NCBI RefSeq assembly: GCF_009498215.1
Contig: NZ_CP043499.1
Location: forward strand, 1,116,001 to 1,180,000
Length of the DNA stretch: 64,000 bases
Direction: 5' to 3'
Source of the DNA: Rhizobium grahamii
GTDB lineage: Bacteria; Pseudomonadota; Alphaproteobacteria; Rhizobiales; Rhizobiaceae
A program made the position numbers and the translations under genes. The notes beneath the pieces were generated by a model. It worked only from the letters and a program-made list of their open reading frames with translations. It ran no database searches and was not told the DNA's origin. Shown here one piece after another: positions 8,692 through 18,364 of the stretch; position 1 is the first letter of the stretch, and every line of letters begins with the position of its first letter.

Positions 8692-9831
8692 ATGCACATC
8701 ACTGGCATCAAGACCTACATGCAGCGCGTGGACGATCGCCCTCGCCTACTTCTCAAGATCGAAACCAGCGAAGGTATTTCCGGTTGGGGCGAATGCTACA
8801 ACCACGGCCCGGACTGGGCACTGCCGCCGCTTCTCGACTACCTTTTCCACCAGATCGAGGGCGAGGATCCCCGCCGCGTGGAATTCCTCGTCCTCAAGCT
8901 CAACCAGCAATGCCGCTTTCCGCCGGGCGCGCTTGGCCTCGCGGCAATTTCGGCGATCGACCACGCGCTCTGGGATATCGCCGGCAAGGCCGCCGGCCTG
9001 CCCGTCTACATGCTGCTCGGCGGAAATGTTCGCGATCGCGTCAAGGTCTATTGCGGCGTCTACACCGCACCCGACCCTGAAGCCGCGCGTGACCAGTCGC
9101 TCGAACTGAACGAGAAATACGGCTACACCGCCTTCAAGCTCAGCCCCTATCGCCGCGATCTTCATTCCGGCCGTTGGGGCGAACTGGTCAAGGAGACGGG
9201 TGACTGGTTCGGAAAGATCCGCGAGATCACGCCATCGCACTTCGACTATGCCTTCGACGCACACGCGAAGATTTTCGAACCCTACCAGGCCGTTCAACTG
9301 GCCGCCGCCATCGCGCCGAATGATCCCTACTTCTACGAGGAGCCGATCCGGCCGGAACACATCCCGGCCTGGGCAGAGTTGAAGTCGAAGGTCACCGTCC
9401 CACTGGCAACCGGTGAATCGCTCTATTCGCGCTTCGAGTTCCTGTCGCTGCTGTCTGCACGTGGCGCCGATATCATCCAGCCGGATATCTGCGTGGTCGG
9501 TGGGGTCAGCGAAATGCGGCGCATCGCGGCGATCGCGGAAGCTCACTACGTGACGGTCGCACCGCATAACCCGATGGGCCCGCTTGCGACCGCGGTGAAC
9601 ATCCACTTCTGCGCGGCCCAGCCAAACTTCAAGGTGCTGGAGTTCAAGCCGCACGTCCACGCGCCGTGGGCAGCCGACCCCTACATGCCCGTTGACGGCC
9701 ACATGGAGCTGCGCCCGGATCGGTCTGGCTGGGGCCTCGAGATCGACGAGAAGGCGCTGCAGACGGAGGACTACATTCACTGGGAGCGGAAGATCACCCG
9801 CAAGCCCGATGGATCGACGGCCTATCCTTGA
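8692..9831 (+). CDS. Mandelate racemase/muconate lactonizing (enolase) superfamily protein, sugar-acid dehydratase-like
   Basis: Enolase-superfamily enzyme of 379 residues, with the N-terminal capping domain (about 1-125) followed by the barrel. Metal ligands fit Asp189 in FDAHAK, Glu216 in YFYEEP and Glu242 in ATGESL. His191, two residues after the first ligand, and His292 in VAPHNPMGP are the acid/base residues seen in galactonate and gluconate dehydratases, which eliminate water from an aldonate to give a 2-keto-3-deoxy acid. The product would suit the DapA-family enzyme just upstream. The spacing (10 bp) and common strand indicate an operon, which ends at the hairpin that follows. A cycloisomerase role cannot be excluded. 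Confidence 0.87.
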   Translation: MHITGIKTYMQRVDDRPRLLLKIETSEGISGWGECYNHGPDWALPPLLDYLFHQIEGEDPRRVEFLVLKLNQQCRFPPGALGLAAISAIDHALWDIAGKAAGLPVYMLLGGNVRDRVKVYCGVYTAPDPEAARDQSLELNEKYGYTAFKLSPYRRDLHSGRWGELVKETGDWFGKIREITPSHFDYAFDAHAKIFEPYQAVQLAAAIAPNDPYFYEEPIRPEHIPAWAELKSKVTVPLATGESLYSRFEFLSLLSARGADIIQPDICVVGGVSEMRRIAAIAEAHYVTVAPHNPMGPLATAVNIHFCAAQPNFKVLEFKPHVHAPWAADPYMPVDGHMELRPDRSGWGLEIDEKALQTEDYIHWERKITRKPDGSTAYP

Positions 9832-9844
9832 TAGCTCGTGCGTC

Positions 9845-9885
9845 TGGCTGCGGTAAGCGAATGCGCCGCAGCCAGCGATTTTGTT
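9845..9885 (+). terminator. Rho-independent terminator
   Basis: A perfect 9-bp stem TGGCTGCGG (9845-9853) and CCGCAGCCA (9866-9874) with a 12-base loop is followed by GCGATTTTGTT. It lies 14 bp after the dehydratase stop and should end the rightward GntR/lyase/dehydratase transcript. Confidence 0.7.
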
Positions 9886-10078
9886 CCAAAGGGATCTGCC
9901 CTATTCAGACGGGCCAAGCGTTTCGTAAGAACGGATTAGCATCGGAACCTGCCTTCCCCTCTTTGACGGCTTTGCGCCCGACGCGGACATCACCATACGC
10001 TCGCCGGTCCCGCCTGTGAAAAGCCACACCGAAGAGCGCCATATACCTAGTGCCTCGTGTGCAGCATCCGTCGCGGCA

Positions 10079-11959
10079 CTATTTTTCGGGCAGGCCAGCC
10101 TTGACCAAGGCCGAAACCTGCCGATCGATCACGGTAGGCTCGATGTTGAAGGTCATGTCCCTCCACCGTGCCGCCGTGTACCATGGTTGTTGCGCAAGCA
10201 CCTTGCCAATTTCCCTGTGAGCATCATCGGGCTTGCCAAGATTGACGAAGTTGATCGCCCGTAGCAGCGGAACGCCGACGAAGAAATCCACAGTGCCATC
10301 TATAAGCTTCGCAGACTCCGCATAGCGCTCCTTGTCGGTAAACACGAACGCCTTCATGCTCAGATAGTAGGGCGCATTGTTGGGGTCGCTCCGTAGCGCG
10401 AAGTCCGCTAGCTCGATCGCTTTGTCGGTAAGGCCGTGCCATCTGTAGGCGCTGGAAAGATCGCCGATCAGGAAGGCGTCGCCGGGTGAAAGCGCCATCA
10501 CCTCTTGGGCGCTTTGAAGCGACTTGTCGAATTTGCCCTCGTGGGCATTCACATAGCTAAAGGACCAAAGACCGCTCTTTTTCGCATCCGGTCCGAGACT
10601 GGGGCGAGCTAAGGTCTCGTTCAGTATCGCCGAAGCCTGTTGCCAATGCTGCTCGGGAGTTTGGTCATAGCCATAGTTGGCGGCCAGCACGTTGTCCCAT
10701 GCAAGGCCAAACATCAAAAGGGCGGAATCAGGGAATCTCTTGAGGCCCTCTTCTATGATCTCCCTTGCCTTGACCAGGCTCCGGGGGTTGTATTGCTGAA
10801 AGTAGAAGTTCGAGCGCAGGAAGTAGTCGTACTCGGCGAGCTTTGGCGTGTCTTTCTCCCAAACTTTTCTGTATTCGCTCTCATACATCTTGCCGCGCTG
10901 GCCGCCGACGGTGGCGACGATACGCTCTACGACCTGATCCTGGAGGGCGAGCGGATCGGTGCCCACCTTGTCAAGTTTTTCCGCCCAGACATGTTCCCCT
11001 GTCTGCGCATCGGTGAGCTGGGCCGTGATGCGAAGCCTGTCTGCTTCTTTCCAGATGCCGCCCTCGATCACATAGGCAACACCCAGATCACGACCGATCT
11101 GGCGAACGTCCGTCCTCTTGTCCTTATAGGCGTATGTGGCGCTTCCCGACATCACCTTGAGCTCGGACACGCCTGTAAGCATCGAAATCAGATCGTTCGT
11201 CATTCCGTCGCTGAAGTAGTCGAGCTTGGGATCGCCGCTCATATTCTGGAATGGCAGAACTGCGATAATCGGCACGCCCACCCGATCTGTCACGGAAGAC
11301 GTGATTGCGGAAATTCTCAGGCCAGACAACGGCACCGCCCACAAGATCAGGCCACTAGCGGCCATCGTTGCAAAGAGGCCTGCCAGAACGATCACAGGAG
11401 CCATCCGTCGATTGACCGACGACCGCCTTGACGGTTGGCCATCCATCCTCACCCGATAGCAGTCCACCCGCTCGGATATGTTCTTGACCTTCTGGGCTCC
11501 CATCGCCTCGAAGCTGAAGGCGAGCTTCTTCTCGACCTCTTTTGCCACTTTCGCTGATACCCAAATGCCGCCAGGTTCAGCGAGCTGCTCAAGACGAGCG
11601 GCGATATTGACCCCTTCGCCAAACCGGTCCTGCCCCTCCACGATGACCTCGCCGAGGTTGACGCCGATCCGAACACGCAGAGCTCGTTCCTCGGGTAAAT
11701 CGCCGTTGCGTTCGGCTAGGGTCAGCTGAAGGGTTACCGCACATTCCACTGCCTCGCCGACAGAAATGAATTCCGCCAGCAGGCCATCGCCCATGAGCTT
11801 GAAAATGACTCCATGATACTTGGAGATGGTAGGCTCGAACACTTCTCGCAAGCTCGCTTGCAAGCGTTCATGAGTTCCTGTCTCGTCACGCTCCATCATC
11901 GCGGAATATCCCACGACATCGGCTGCGAGGATGGCGGCGAGCTTGCGGTCCATCGGCAA
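10079..11959 (-). CDS. Class III adenylate/guanylate cyclase with TolB-like and TPR domains
   Basis: Membrane-anchored signalling protein of 626 residues. The N-terminal cyclase domain (about 1-175) has both metal-binding aspartates, Asp14 in LAADVVGYSAMM and Asp58 in KLMGDGLLAEF, and the FGEGVNIAARLEQLAEPGG segment of the catalytic core. One membrane segment follows at about 188-210. After it comes a TolB-like/FlgO-type domain, about 225-350, starting IIAVLPFQNMSGDPKLDYFS, then TPR-like helical repeats to the C-terminus. This architecture is common in rhizobia, where many paralogues make cAMP in response to unknown inputs. The gene stands alone between two operons. Start ATG 11957-11959 matches the family N-terminus MDRKLAAILAADVVGYS. 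Confidence 0.9.
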   Translation of the reverse strand: MPMDRKLAAILAADVVGYSAMMERDETGTHERLQASLREVFEPTISKYHGVIFKLMGDGLLAEFISVGEAVECAVTLQLTLAERNGDLPEERALRVRIGVNLGEVIVEGQDRFGEGVNIAARLEQLAEPGGIWVSAKVAKEVEKKLAFSFEAMGAQKVKNISERVDCYRVRMDGQPSRRSSVNRRMAPVIVLAGLFATMAASGLILWAVPLSGLRISAITSSVTDRVGVPIIAVLPFQNMSGDPKLDYFSDGMTNDLISMLTGVSELKVMSGSATYAYKDKRTDVRQIGRDLGVAYVIEGGIWKEADRLRITAQLTDAQTGEHVWAEKLDKVGTDPLALQDQVVERIVATVGGQRGKMYESEYRKVWEKDTPKLAEYDYFLRSNFYFQQYNPRSLVKAREIIEEGLKRFPDSALLMFGLAWDNVLAANYGYDQTPEQHWQQASAILNETLARPSLGPDAKKSGLWSFSYVNAHEGKFDKSLQSAQEVMALSPGDAFLIGDLSSAYRWHGLTDKAIELADFALRSDPNNAPYYLSMKAFVFTDKERYAESAKLIDGTVDFFVGVPLLRAINFVNLGKPDDAHREIGKVLAQQPWYTAARWRDMTFNIEPTVIDRQVSALVKAGLPEK

Positions 11960-12300
11960 TCCTACAGGCCGACAGCACGGCCTCTCCCGAATGAAAGATT
12001 GACCTCTGCGCGCTGACTGTCAACGTGCCGAACATCAAGGCGTTGCCTGCATCAGGCAGATGAAGCCGACAACGGTCCCGACTATTCGACACCGCCAGCG
12101 CCCTCGCCTCATATCCATTTAAGGTGGTGGGATGTTTGGGTCATCGCTGAAGCCCTACTCGCAAAGCTGTCCGCGCAGCGCGAGCGTGGAAGAGGTTGGC
12201 TACCCCTGACGCCATCAGAATAAGCACACGACGATGGGTAGGATCGCTGCCGATCGCCTTGGAGTTCGCGGCTCGCAGTCCTTTCTGCCAAACTGAATCC
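11960..12300. other. Intergenic region, nothing recognised
   Basis: About 340 bp between two leftward genes. It holds a small perfect hairpin TGCCTG-CAT-CAGGCA at 12044-12058 without a T-run. Short open frames on the minus strand (12109-12356) have no ribosome binding site and no family resemblance I can name. It should contain the cyclase promoter. Confidence 0.4.
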
Positions 12301-12774
12301 TCAGCGAGCAATGCGCGTCGACAGGACGATAGATGATAGGGTGCGGTCGACCCCATCGATCGAGCCTATATCGTCGATGACTTGATCAAGCTCTGAGATC
12401 GATGGTGATGCTATGATTGCGATCAGGTCAAATGTTCCGCTCACCGAATGAAGATCGGTCACGGCTTTCATCCTGTCGAGAGCAGACGTGACTTGCGAGA
12501 GCGACTTCGGCGCGATCGTGATCAGTATGTGAGCCCTAACGAGCCCGGATGAATATTCATCGCTTAGCCTGACCGAATACCCGGCAATGACCCCATTTTT
12601 CTCCAGACGCTCCAAACGAGACTGCACCGTCGTTCTCGATAGAGAAAGCCGGTTTGCGATCGTCGCGATCGGCATTCTAGCGTTCTCACGCAGCACCTCG
12701 AGCAGTTCCCGGTCCTTGTCAGATAGCTTCATCTTCGGCTCGTCTTTTTGTCCAGAGATATCGTCAGAATGCAT
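12301..12774 (-). CDS. Lrp/AsnC family transcriptional regulator
   Basis: Small DNA-binding regulator with the two standard Lrp parts. The N-terminal helix-turn-helix is at MPIATIANRLSLSRTTVQSR, and the C-terminal RAM (amino-acid-binding) domain contains VSGTFDLIAIIASPS. The longest frame starts at ATG 12774 without a ribosome binding site. Family alignment and the sequence MKLSDKDRELLEVL suggest the true start is ATG 12730-12732, giving 143 residues. It is divergent from the lysine 6-dehydrogenase gene at 12870 across 95 bp, as expected for an Lrp protein that activates a lysine-degrading enzyme when the amino acid is present. The ligand is inferred from context only. Confidence 0.9.
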   Translation of the reverse strand: MHSDDISGQKDEPKMKLSDKDRELLEVLRENARMPIATIANRLSLSRTTVQSRLERLEKNGVIAGYSVRLSDEYSSGLVRAHILITIAPKSLSQVTSALDRMKAVTDLHSVSGTFDLIAIIASPSISELDQVIDDIGSIDGVDRTLSSIVLSTRIAR

Positions 12775-12869
12775 ATTTATTTACGCCAGAAAGCACAATT
12801 CGTCTCTATGAATCGCGAACCCTTCGAGTGAATTTATAAAAACCTTATAGGCAGAACGAGGGGAATCTT

Positions 12870-13973
12870 ATGAAGGAAATTGTTGTCATCGGTGCGGGTA
12901 AAATCGGGGGTGCCATCGCCTCAATGCTTGCAGAGACGGGCGACTACCAAGTGCTTGTGACCGACCGCGATGAAAAGCAGCTCGCAAAGATCGACAGGCA
13001 TCAGGCGATCAGCACCGCGACCGTAGACATCGCCGACAAGAAGGCGCTGGTTGAGGCGTTGCGTGGCAAGTTCGCCGTTTTGTCCGCAGCGCCGTTCAAT
13101 CTCACGGGCAACGTCGCGGAAGCCGCGCTCGAAGCCTCGGTCCACTATCTCGACCTGACGGAAGATGTGGCGACTACCAAGAAGGTCGAAGAGCTCGCGA
13201 AAGGTGCCAAGGTCGCATTCATTCCGCAGTGCGGCCTCGCTCCCGGCTTCATCTCGATTGTTGCAAACGATCTGTCAAAGCGGTTCGACACCTTGGACAG
13301 CGTGCGCATGCGCGTCGGCGCATTGCCACAATATCCATCGAATGCGCTCAACTATAATCTGACCTGGAGCACGGACGGGCTGATCAACGAATACATCGAG
13401 CCCTGCGAAGCCATCGTTGAAGGTAAGCTCGTTACCGTTCCAGCCATGGAAGAGCGCGAAGAATTCTCGCTAGACGGCGTCACCTATGAAGCCTTCAACA
13501 CATCAGGCGGTCTCGGCACGCTCGCCAAGTCGCTGGAAGGACGTGTGCGTACGATGAATTACCGCACGATCCGATACCCTGGCCACCAGGCGATCATCAA
13601 GGCTCTGCTGAACGACCTCAATCTGAAGAACCGTCGAGACGTCCTGAAGGATCTGTTCGAGCACGCGCTCCCCGCGACGTTGCAGGATGTGGTCGTGGTG
13701 TTCGTTACGGTCTGCGGCTGGAAGGACAACCGCTATCTCCAGGAAACCTACGCCAACAAGGTTTATGCGACGGTCGTCGCGGGCAAGAAGATGAGCGCCA
13801 TCCAGGTCACGACTGCTGCCGGCATCGCCACGGTTCTCGATCTACTTGCCGACGGCAAGCTTCCTCAGAGCGGCTTCGTCACGCAAGAGGAAATCGCCTT
13901 GCCGGACTTCCTGAACAATCGCTTTGGGCAAGTCTATGACCCGGAGGCGATTCGCCTGAAGCGCGCGGGATAA
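12870..13973 (+). CDS. L-lysine 6-dehydrogenase (saccharopine dehydrogenase family)
   Basis: NAD-dependent oxidoreductase of 367 residues, predicted to deaminate the side-chain amino group of L-lysine to 2-aminoadipate 6-semialdehyde. The Rossmann motif is VVIGAGKIGGAIASML at the N-terminus, and the saccharopine-dehydrogenase fold continues through FIPQCGLAPGFISIVANDL and YNLTWSTDGLINEYIEP. From memory these stretches and the length closely match the lysine 6-dehydrogenase known from Agrobacterium. A generic saccharopine dehydrogenase label would therefore understate it. The neighbours encode all later steps to 2-oxoglutarate, and a divergent Lrp gene precedes it. A GAGGGGA ribosome binding site precedes ATG 12870. 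A terminator follows at 13990. Confidence 0.82.
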   Translation: MKEIVVIGAGKIGGAIASMLAETGDYQVLVTDRDEKQLAKIDRHQAISTATVDIADKKALVEALRGKFAVLSAAPFNLTGNVAEAALEASVHYLDLTEDVATTKKVEELAKGAKVAFIPQCGLAPGFISIVANDLSKRFDTLDSVRMRVGALPQYPSNALNYNLTWSTDGLINEYIEPCEAIVEGKLVTVPAMEEREEFSLDGVTYEAFNTSGGLGTLAKSLEGRVRTMNYRTIRYPGHQAIIKALLNDLNLKNRRDVLKDLFEHALPATLQDVVVVFVTVCGWKDNRYLQETYANKVYATVVAGKKMSAIQVTTAAGIATVLDLLADGKLPQSGFVTQEEIALPDFLNNRFGQVYDPEAIRLKRAG

Positions 13974-13989
13974 CGGCGACCAAATCAGC

Positions 13990-14031
13990 GAAGGGCCTGA
14001 CGCGGGAATGCGGCCGGGCCCTTCCGTTTTA
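13990..14031 (+). terminator. Rho-independent terminator
   Basis: Stem GAAGGGCC (13990-13997) pairs with GGCCCTTC (14017-14024), followed by CGTTTTAATCTT. It lies 17 bp after the lysine dehydrogenase stop and separates it from the convergent catabolic operon. Confidence 0.7.
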
Positions 14032-14048
14032 ATCTTACATGTGAAGTC

Positions 14049-17000
14049 TCAGGCGATCATTCGCGAGATTACTTCGAGGGGATGGGGAACCCTGATCTTG
14101 TCGATCTGCTTGGACTGGGATCTGCATGAATAGCCTGTCGCCATCAAGACAACGTCGTCACCCCTGGAGTTCTGCACTGCTCCTGCCCAGCTCATGGCGT
14201 AGAGCTGCTCGGACACCTGCCGGTTCCTGGTTTCGTGGCCAAACGTTCCCGCCATCCCGCAGCATCCGGCGTGCAGGACCTCCAGCTCAATGCCCATTGC
14301 CTCGAAGACCGCCTTCCATTGATTGACTGAGGCGGGCGCATTGCTCCGCTCGGTACAATGAGGCAGCAGTTGAAAGCGCGGTCCCGACGGTATGACCGCC
14401 GTGTCCGTGAGCCTGCCGAGATGCGCGGCTAGCCATTCCTGCGGCAGGAGAACTGAAGAGGGCTTCCCGATGCCTCCGATGCCCGTGTACTCGCTTCGGA
14501 ACGCAAGGGTCATCGATGGGTCAAGACCAACGAGCGTGACGCCAGTTTCCGCGAGATCCTGAAGGTATGCGCTGGTCTTGCGGGCTGCCGCTTCAAACCG
14601 CCCAAGATAACCGTGCACATGCAATGCCTTGCCGTTGATCTGTCGGGAAGCAATGAACGGGGAAAGCCCCATCTTCCTCGCGATACTGACGGCTGCAAGA
14701 ACGACATCTGGATCGAAATCCGCTGTAAACGCGTCCGCGACGAACACGACAGCCCGCTTGCGCTCGCCTTCGGAACGTTTCAGCAGAGCGCTTCGATTGG
14801 CAATGAAAACGTCGAGCCTGGCGAGCGAGGCTTCCAGCCGCGTTTGCGGCAAGACTGGAAGCGCCGTCAGCCCGATGCGCCGCATGAGACCCTGACCGAA
14901 GGAGGTCCCGGCCATGATGTTGTAGAGTGGTCGGATCCGCTTCATAAACGGAAGGATGGTCTCGATCGCCGCAATGAGTGGATCCTTGAAGGGGCGCAGA
15001 TATCGGCCGTAGTAGAGTTCGAGGAACTTCGAACGAAATGCCGGCACGCTCACCTTTACGGGACATTGGCCGGCGCACGCCTTGCACGCGAGGCAGGTAT
15101 CCATAGCCGCTCGAACCTCGTGCGAGAAGTCATGCCGGTTCTTCGGATTTAAACTGTTGAGAAAGCGGGCCGGCACGCCGGCGAGCGGACGGGCCTTCCG
15201 CAGGCGTGTGGCCTCCTGGCGCGGGTCGACGCCCTTTTCCGCGAGCAGCCGCAGCCACTCTCTCATCAACATCGCCCGCCCCTTCGGCGAATATCGTCGG
15301 TCGCGGGCGGCCTTGTAGGATGGGCACATCGGGCTTGTTTCGTCGAAATCGAAACACGCACCGTTGCCGTTACAATAGGCGGCGTTATCAAAGGCCGCCC
15401 TGATCTCGTTGCCGATGACGCGGTCAGTCCCTCCCCGCAGCGAAACCTCATCGATCTTCAGAAGTTGCGCGGCACCGGGAGCGGCAATCTTGCCGGGGTT
15501 TAGGCGGTTCTCGGGATCGAATGCTCGCTTGATATCCTGCAAACAGGGATAGAGATCGCCGAAAAATTCGGGGACATATTCGGATCGAACACCCTTTCCG
15601 TGCTCGCCCCATAGCACGCCACCATATTTCCGTGTGAGCGCCACGACCGCGTCGCTGATCTGGCGAACCATCGGCACATGATCGTCGCGCGTGAGATCGA
15701 GCGCCGGGCGCACATGCAGTACGCCAGCATCGACGTGCCCGAACATGCCATAGGAAACGCCGGCATCGTCGAGCAACCTGCGAAAGTCTCGAATATATGC
15801 GGCAAGGTTTTCTGGTGGCACCGCGGTGTCCTCGACGAAGGCTACCGGGCGGATCGGACCGTCGACATTCCCGAGGAGACCTACGGCACGCTTGCGCATC
15901 GCCCAGATTGCCTCAACATCCGTGTGGCCGCGTGCGACCGTGTATCCAAGCCGACCGACCTCGCCGCCATTGTCTAGGGCAGCAGTCAGGAGGGATAGTT
16001 GAGCGTCAAGTTCGGTCTCGTCATCGGCCAGCACCTCGACAATATTGATGCCATTTGCCGGTATCGCATCGCTCTGCGGAAAGAACTTGGAGATAGCAGT
16101 CCAGACGATATCTTTCCTGGCGAGTCCGAGGACAGTTTCATCAACCGTTTCAACGGACGCGACCTTGAACGAGGTCAGTATGCGTGCGTCTTCTAGTGCG
16201 GCATTGAAGTCGCCGTAGCGAATGTTGACGAGTGCGGCGCACGCCGGGACAGGCAGCAGATTCAGCTCGGCCTCGGCAATGATCGCCAGGGTCCCTTCGG
16301 ATCCGCAAAGGATCGCATTGAGATCGAACCGACCGTCCTCCCGATAAATGTGGGCGAGATCGTAGCCCGTCATATAGCGATTGAGGCTCGGAAAAACCTC
16401 GGAGATACGATCGCGTTTCTCTTGGGCGATCGTATCGACCGTCCTGTGGATTTCCCCGATACGATCGGGGCGCAAAAGCACCTCGTCCAAAGAATCCTGA
16501 TCCAATGGGCGCGACCACCATTCGGAACCGTCCATCAGCATCACCCGCAGTCCCAGGATGTGATTGGAGGTCTTGCCGTAGAGGCACGATCCCTGGCCGC
16601 AGGCATCCGTCGACACCATGCCGCCGATCGTGGCGCGGTTCGACGTCGAAAGTTCAGGCGCGAAGAACAGGCCGTAGGGCTTCAGAGCCTTGTTCAACTG
16701 ATCCTTGACAACACCCGCCTGAACCCGCGCAACTCTCCGGACAGGATCGATCTCAAGGATGCGATTCATGTGCCGGGAGCAATCGATCACGACGCCAGGG
16801 GTAAGCGATTGACCGTTTGTACCGGTACCGCCCCCACGCGGCGCTATCGAGATGGCCTTAAACTCCGACCTCGACACCACCGTCGAAATGATCTTGAGGT
16901 CGGCAAAATCTTTCGGGAACAGGACGCCCATCGGGGCGACCTGATAGATGGAATTGTCCGTCGAATAGACGGTCCGTGATGCCGGCGACACTTCAATGTC

Positions 17001-17090
17001 ACCGACGAACCCGGTTTCCATGAGAGCCTCATAGAAGCCGGGCTGTGCGGTTTGCTCGCCGCCAATGTTTGACTGAAGTCGGGGGATCAT
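14049..17090 (-). CDS. FAD-linked oxidase with 4Fe-4S domain, YdiJ-type D-2-hydroxyglutarate dehydrogenase
   Basis: Large flavoprotein of 1013 residues, the size of E. coli YdiJ (about 1018). The N-terminal FAD_binding_4 (PCMH) domain carries RGGGTGTNGQSLTPGVVIDC. The FAD-oxidase C-terminal domain contains GMFGHVDAGVLHVRP and WGEHGKGVRSEYVPEF. It is followed by iron-sulfur cysteines in the region CNGNGACFDFDETSPMCPSY, a ferredoxin-like CLACKACAGQCPVK, and a C-terminal CCG-type segment LHAGCCGMAGTFGHE. YdiJ proteins oxidise D-2-hydroxyglutarate to 2-oxoglutarate. That is exactly what HglS, encoded upstream in the same operon, would require. It is the last gene of the operon, 31 bp after the aminotransferase. 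Confidence 0.88.
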   Translation of the reverse strand: MIPRLQSNIGGEQTAQPGFYEALMETGFVGDIEVSPASRTVYSTDNSIYQVAPMGVLFPKDFADLKIISTVVSRSEFKAISIAPRGGGTGTNGQSLTPGVVIDCSRHMNRILEIDPVRRVARVQAGVVKDQLNKALKPYGLFFAPELSTSNRATIGGMVSTDACGQGSCLYGKTSNHILGLRVMLMDGSEWWSRPLDQDSLDEVLLRPDRIGEIHRTVDTIAQEKRDRISEVFPSLNRYMTGYDLAHIYREDGRFDLNAILCGSEGTLAIIAEAELNLLPVPACAALVNIRYGDFNAALEDARILTSFKVASVETVDETVLGLARKDIVWTAISKFFPQSDAIPANGINIVEVLADDETELDAQLSLLTAALDNGGEVGRLGYTVARGHTDVEAIWAMRKRAVGLLGNVDGPIRPVAFVEDTAVPPENLAAYIRDFRRLLDDAGVSYGMFGHVDAGVLHVRPALDLTRDDHVPMVRQISDAVVALTRKYGGVLWGEHGKGVRSEYVPEFFGDLYPCLQDIKRAFDPENRLNPGKIAAPGAAQLLKIDEVSLRGGTDRVIGNEIRAAFDNAAYCNGNGACFDFDETSPMCPSYKAARDRRYSPKGRAMLMREWLRLLAEKGVDPRQEATRLRKARPLAGVPARFLNSLNPKNRHDFSHEVRAAMDTCLACKACAGQCPVKVSVPAFRSKFLELYYGRYLRPFKDPLIAAIETILPFMKRIRPLYNIMAGTSFGQGLMRRIGLTALPVLPQTRLEASLARLDVFIANRSALLKRSEGERKRAVVFVADAFTADFDPDVVLAAVSIARKMGLSPFIASRQINGKALHVHGYLGRFEAAARKTSAYLQDLAETGVTLVGLDPSMTLAFRSEYTGIGGIGKPSSVLLPQEWLAAHLGRLTDTAVIPSGPRFQLLPHCTERSNAPASVNQWKAVFEAMGIELEVLHAGCCGMAGTFGHETRNRQVSEQLYAMSWAGAVQNSRGDDVVLMATGYSCRSQSKQIDKIRVPHPLEVISRMIA

Positions 17091-17121
17091 CTGTGCAACG
17101 GCGGGCCCTGGTAGTTTCCTG

Positions 17122-18354
17122 TCAACTCAACGCCGCACAAGCGCCTGCGATGCGATCGAGAGCTTCGACAAGTTCGGCTTCCGACGTGGCATAGGAAATC
17201 CGGAAATACGGCGAAAGTCCAAACGCCGAGCCGGGGACCACAGCGACATGGGCCTCTTCAAGCAGGTAGTCCGTGAAGTCGGAATCCGTCTCGAGCTTAC
17301 GGCCTGTCGGTGTCGTTTTTCCGAGTACCCCGGCGCATCCGGAGAAGGTGTAGAAGGCACCCTCGGGCACGCGGCAGCTCAGTCCATCGATCCTGTTGAG
17401 ACGCTCAACAACCAGGTCGCGTCGCCGGCGGAAGCTGTCCTGCCGCTCCTTTAGAAAACCCTGGGGTCCATTGAGCGCCTCGACTGATGCGGCTTGGCTG
17501 ACCGAACTCGGGCATGATGTCGCCTGGCTCTGGATGACAGCCATGGCCTTGATCAGAGCTTTCGGTCCGCCGGCATATCCGATGCGCCAGCCGGTCATGG
17601 CGTAGGCTTTCGAGACCCCATTGATCGTCAATGTCCGGGCCTTCAGACGTGGCTCGATTGCAACCGGCGTGACGAAGTCGAAGCCCTCGTAGGCGATGTG
17701 CTCGTACATATCGTCCACCATCAGCCAGACATGCGGATGGCGCAGGAGCACATCGAGCAACGGCCGGTAGTCTGCGGCGCTGTATGCCGCACCCGAAGGA
17801 TTGGATGGCGAGTTGAGAAGGACCCAGCGTGTCTTCGGAGTGATCGCCTTTTCCAGCTGCTCAGCTTGCAGACGGAAGCCCGCGGCCGCCTCGCACGGGA
17901 TCAGCACGGATTTTCCGCCGCATATCTCGACGATGTCCGAATACGACGTCCAATATGGCGTGGGGATGATCACCTCATCGCCCGCATCGAGCGTGGCCAT
18001 GAAGGCATTGAAGAGGATCTGTTTCGCTCCTGTTGCGATCGTGACCTCATCCGTCGCGTAGTCGATGGCGTTCTCACGCCGGAATTTGGCGACAACAGCA
18101 TTCTTGAGGGCCGGAGTGCCATCAAGTGCCGTGTACTTGGTGTCGCCGGCATCGATCGCGGCCTTCGCGGCATCCTTTACGCTCTCGGGAGTGTCGAAAT
18201 CAGGTTCGCCTGCCCCAAGAATGATGACCGGGAGGCCTTCGCGCTTCATCGCCGCAGCACGTGCCCCGATCTGCAGGATCTTGGACACGCCAACGGAAGC
18301 GATACGCGAGGCGGGCTTGAAGCCCACCTCCTCAATATTCGTGGATATGGTCAT
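17122..18354 (-). CDS. PLP-dependent aminotransferase class I/II, probable 2-aminoadipate aminotransferase
   Basis: Fold-type I aminotransferase of 410 residues, cytoplasmic. The PLP lysine is in TINGVSKAYAMTGWRIGYAG. Other aspartate-aminotransferase signatures are LGAGEPDFDTP, the NSPSNPSGAAYS loop and the arginine near the C-terminus in SPYFRISYATSE. The frame is open further upstream to 18513, but ATG 18352-18354 is preceded by GAGGGG and fits the family N-terminus. It lies between the aldehyde dehydrogenase (10 bp gap) and the FAD oxidase. From this position its likely reaction is 2-aminoadipate plus a keto acid to 2-oxoadipate plus an amino acid. The family alone would only support aspartate or aromatic aminotransferase-like. 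Confidence 0.87.
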   Translation of the reverse strand: MTISTNIEEVGFKPASRIASVGVSKILQIGARAAAMKREGLPVIILGAGEPDFDTPESVKDAAKAAIDAGDTKYTALDGTPALKNAVVAKFRRENAIDYATDEVTIATGAKQILFNAFMATLDAGDEVIIPTPYWTSYSDIVEICGGKSVLIPCEAAAGFRLQAEQLEKAITPKTRWVLLNSPSNPSGAAYSAADYRPLLDVLLRHPHVWLMVDDMYEHIAYEGFDFVTPVAIEPRLKARTLTINGVSKAYAMTGWRIGYAGGPKALIKAMAVIQSQATSCPSSVSQAASVEALNGPQGFLKERQDSFRRRRDLVVERLNRIDGLSCRVPEGAFYTFSGCAGVLGKTTPTGRKLETDSDFTDYLLEEAHVAVVPGSAFGLSPYFRISYATSEAELVEALDRIAGACAALS

Positions 18355-18364
18355 GGTCGTCCCC

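Noticed and set aside
12044..12058. Hairpin TGCCTG-CAT-CAGGCA
   Set aside because: Short stem, no T-run, no gene ending nearby on the correct strand.
12870..13973. Plain saccharopine dehydrogenase label
   Set aside because: No lysine-2-oxoglutarate reductase gene is nearby, and the sequence and length fit lysine 6-dehydrogenase better. A saccharopine role is kept only as a fallback.
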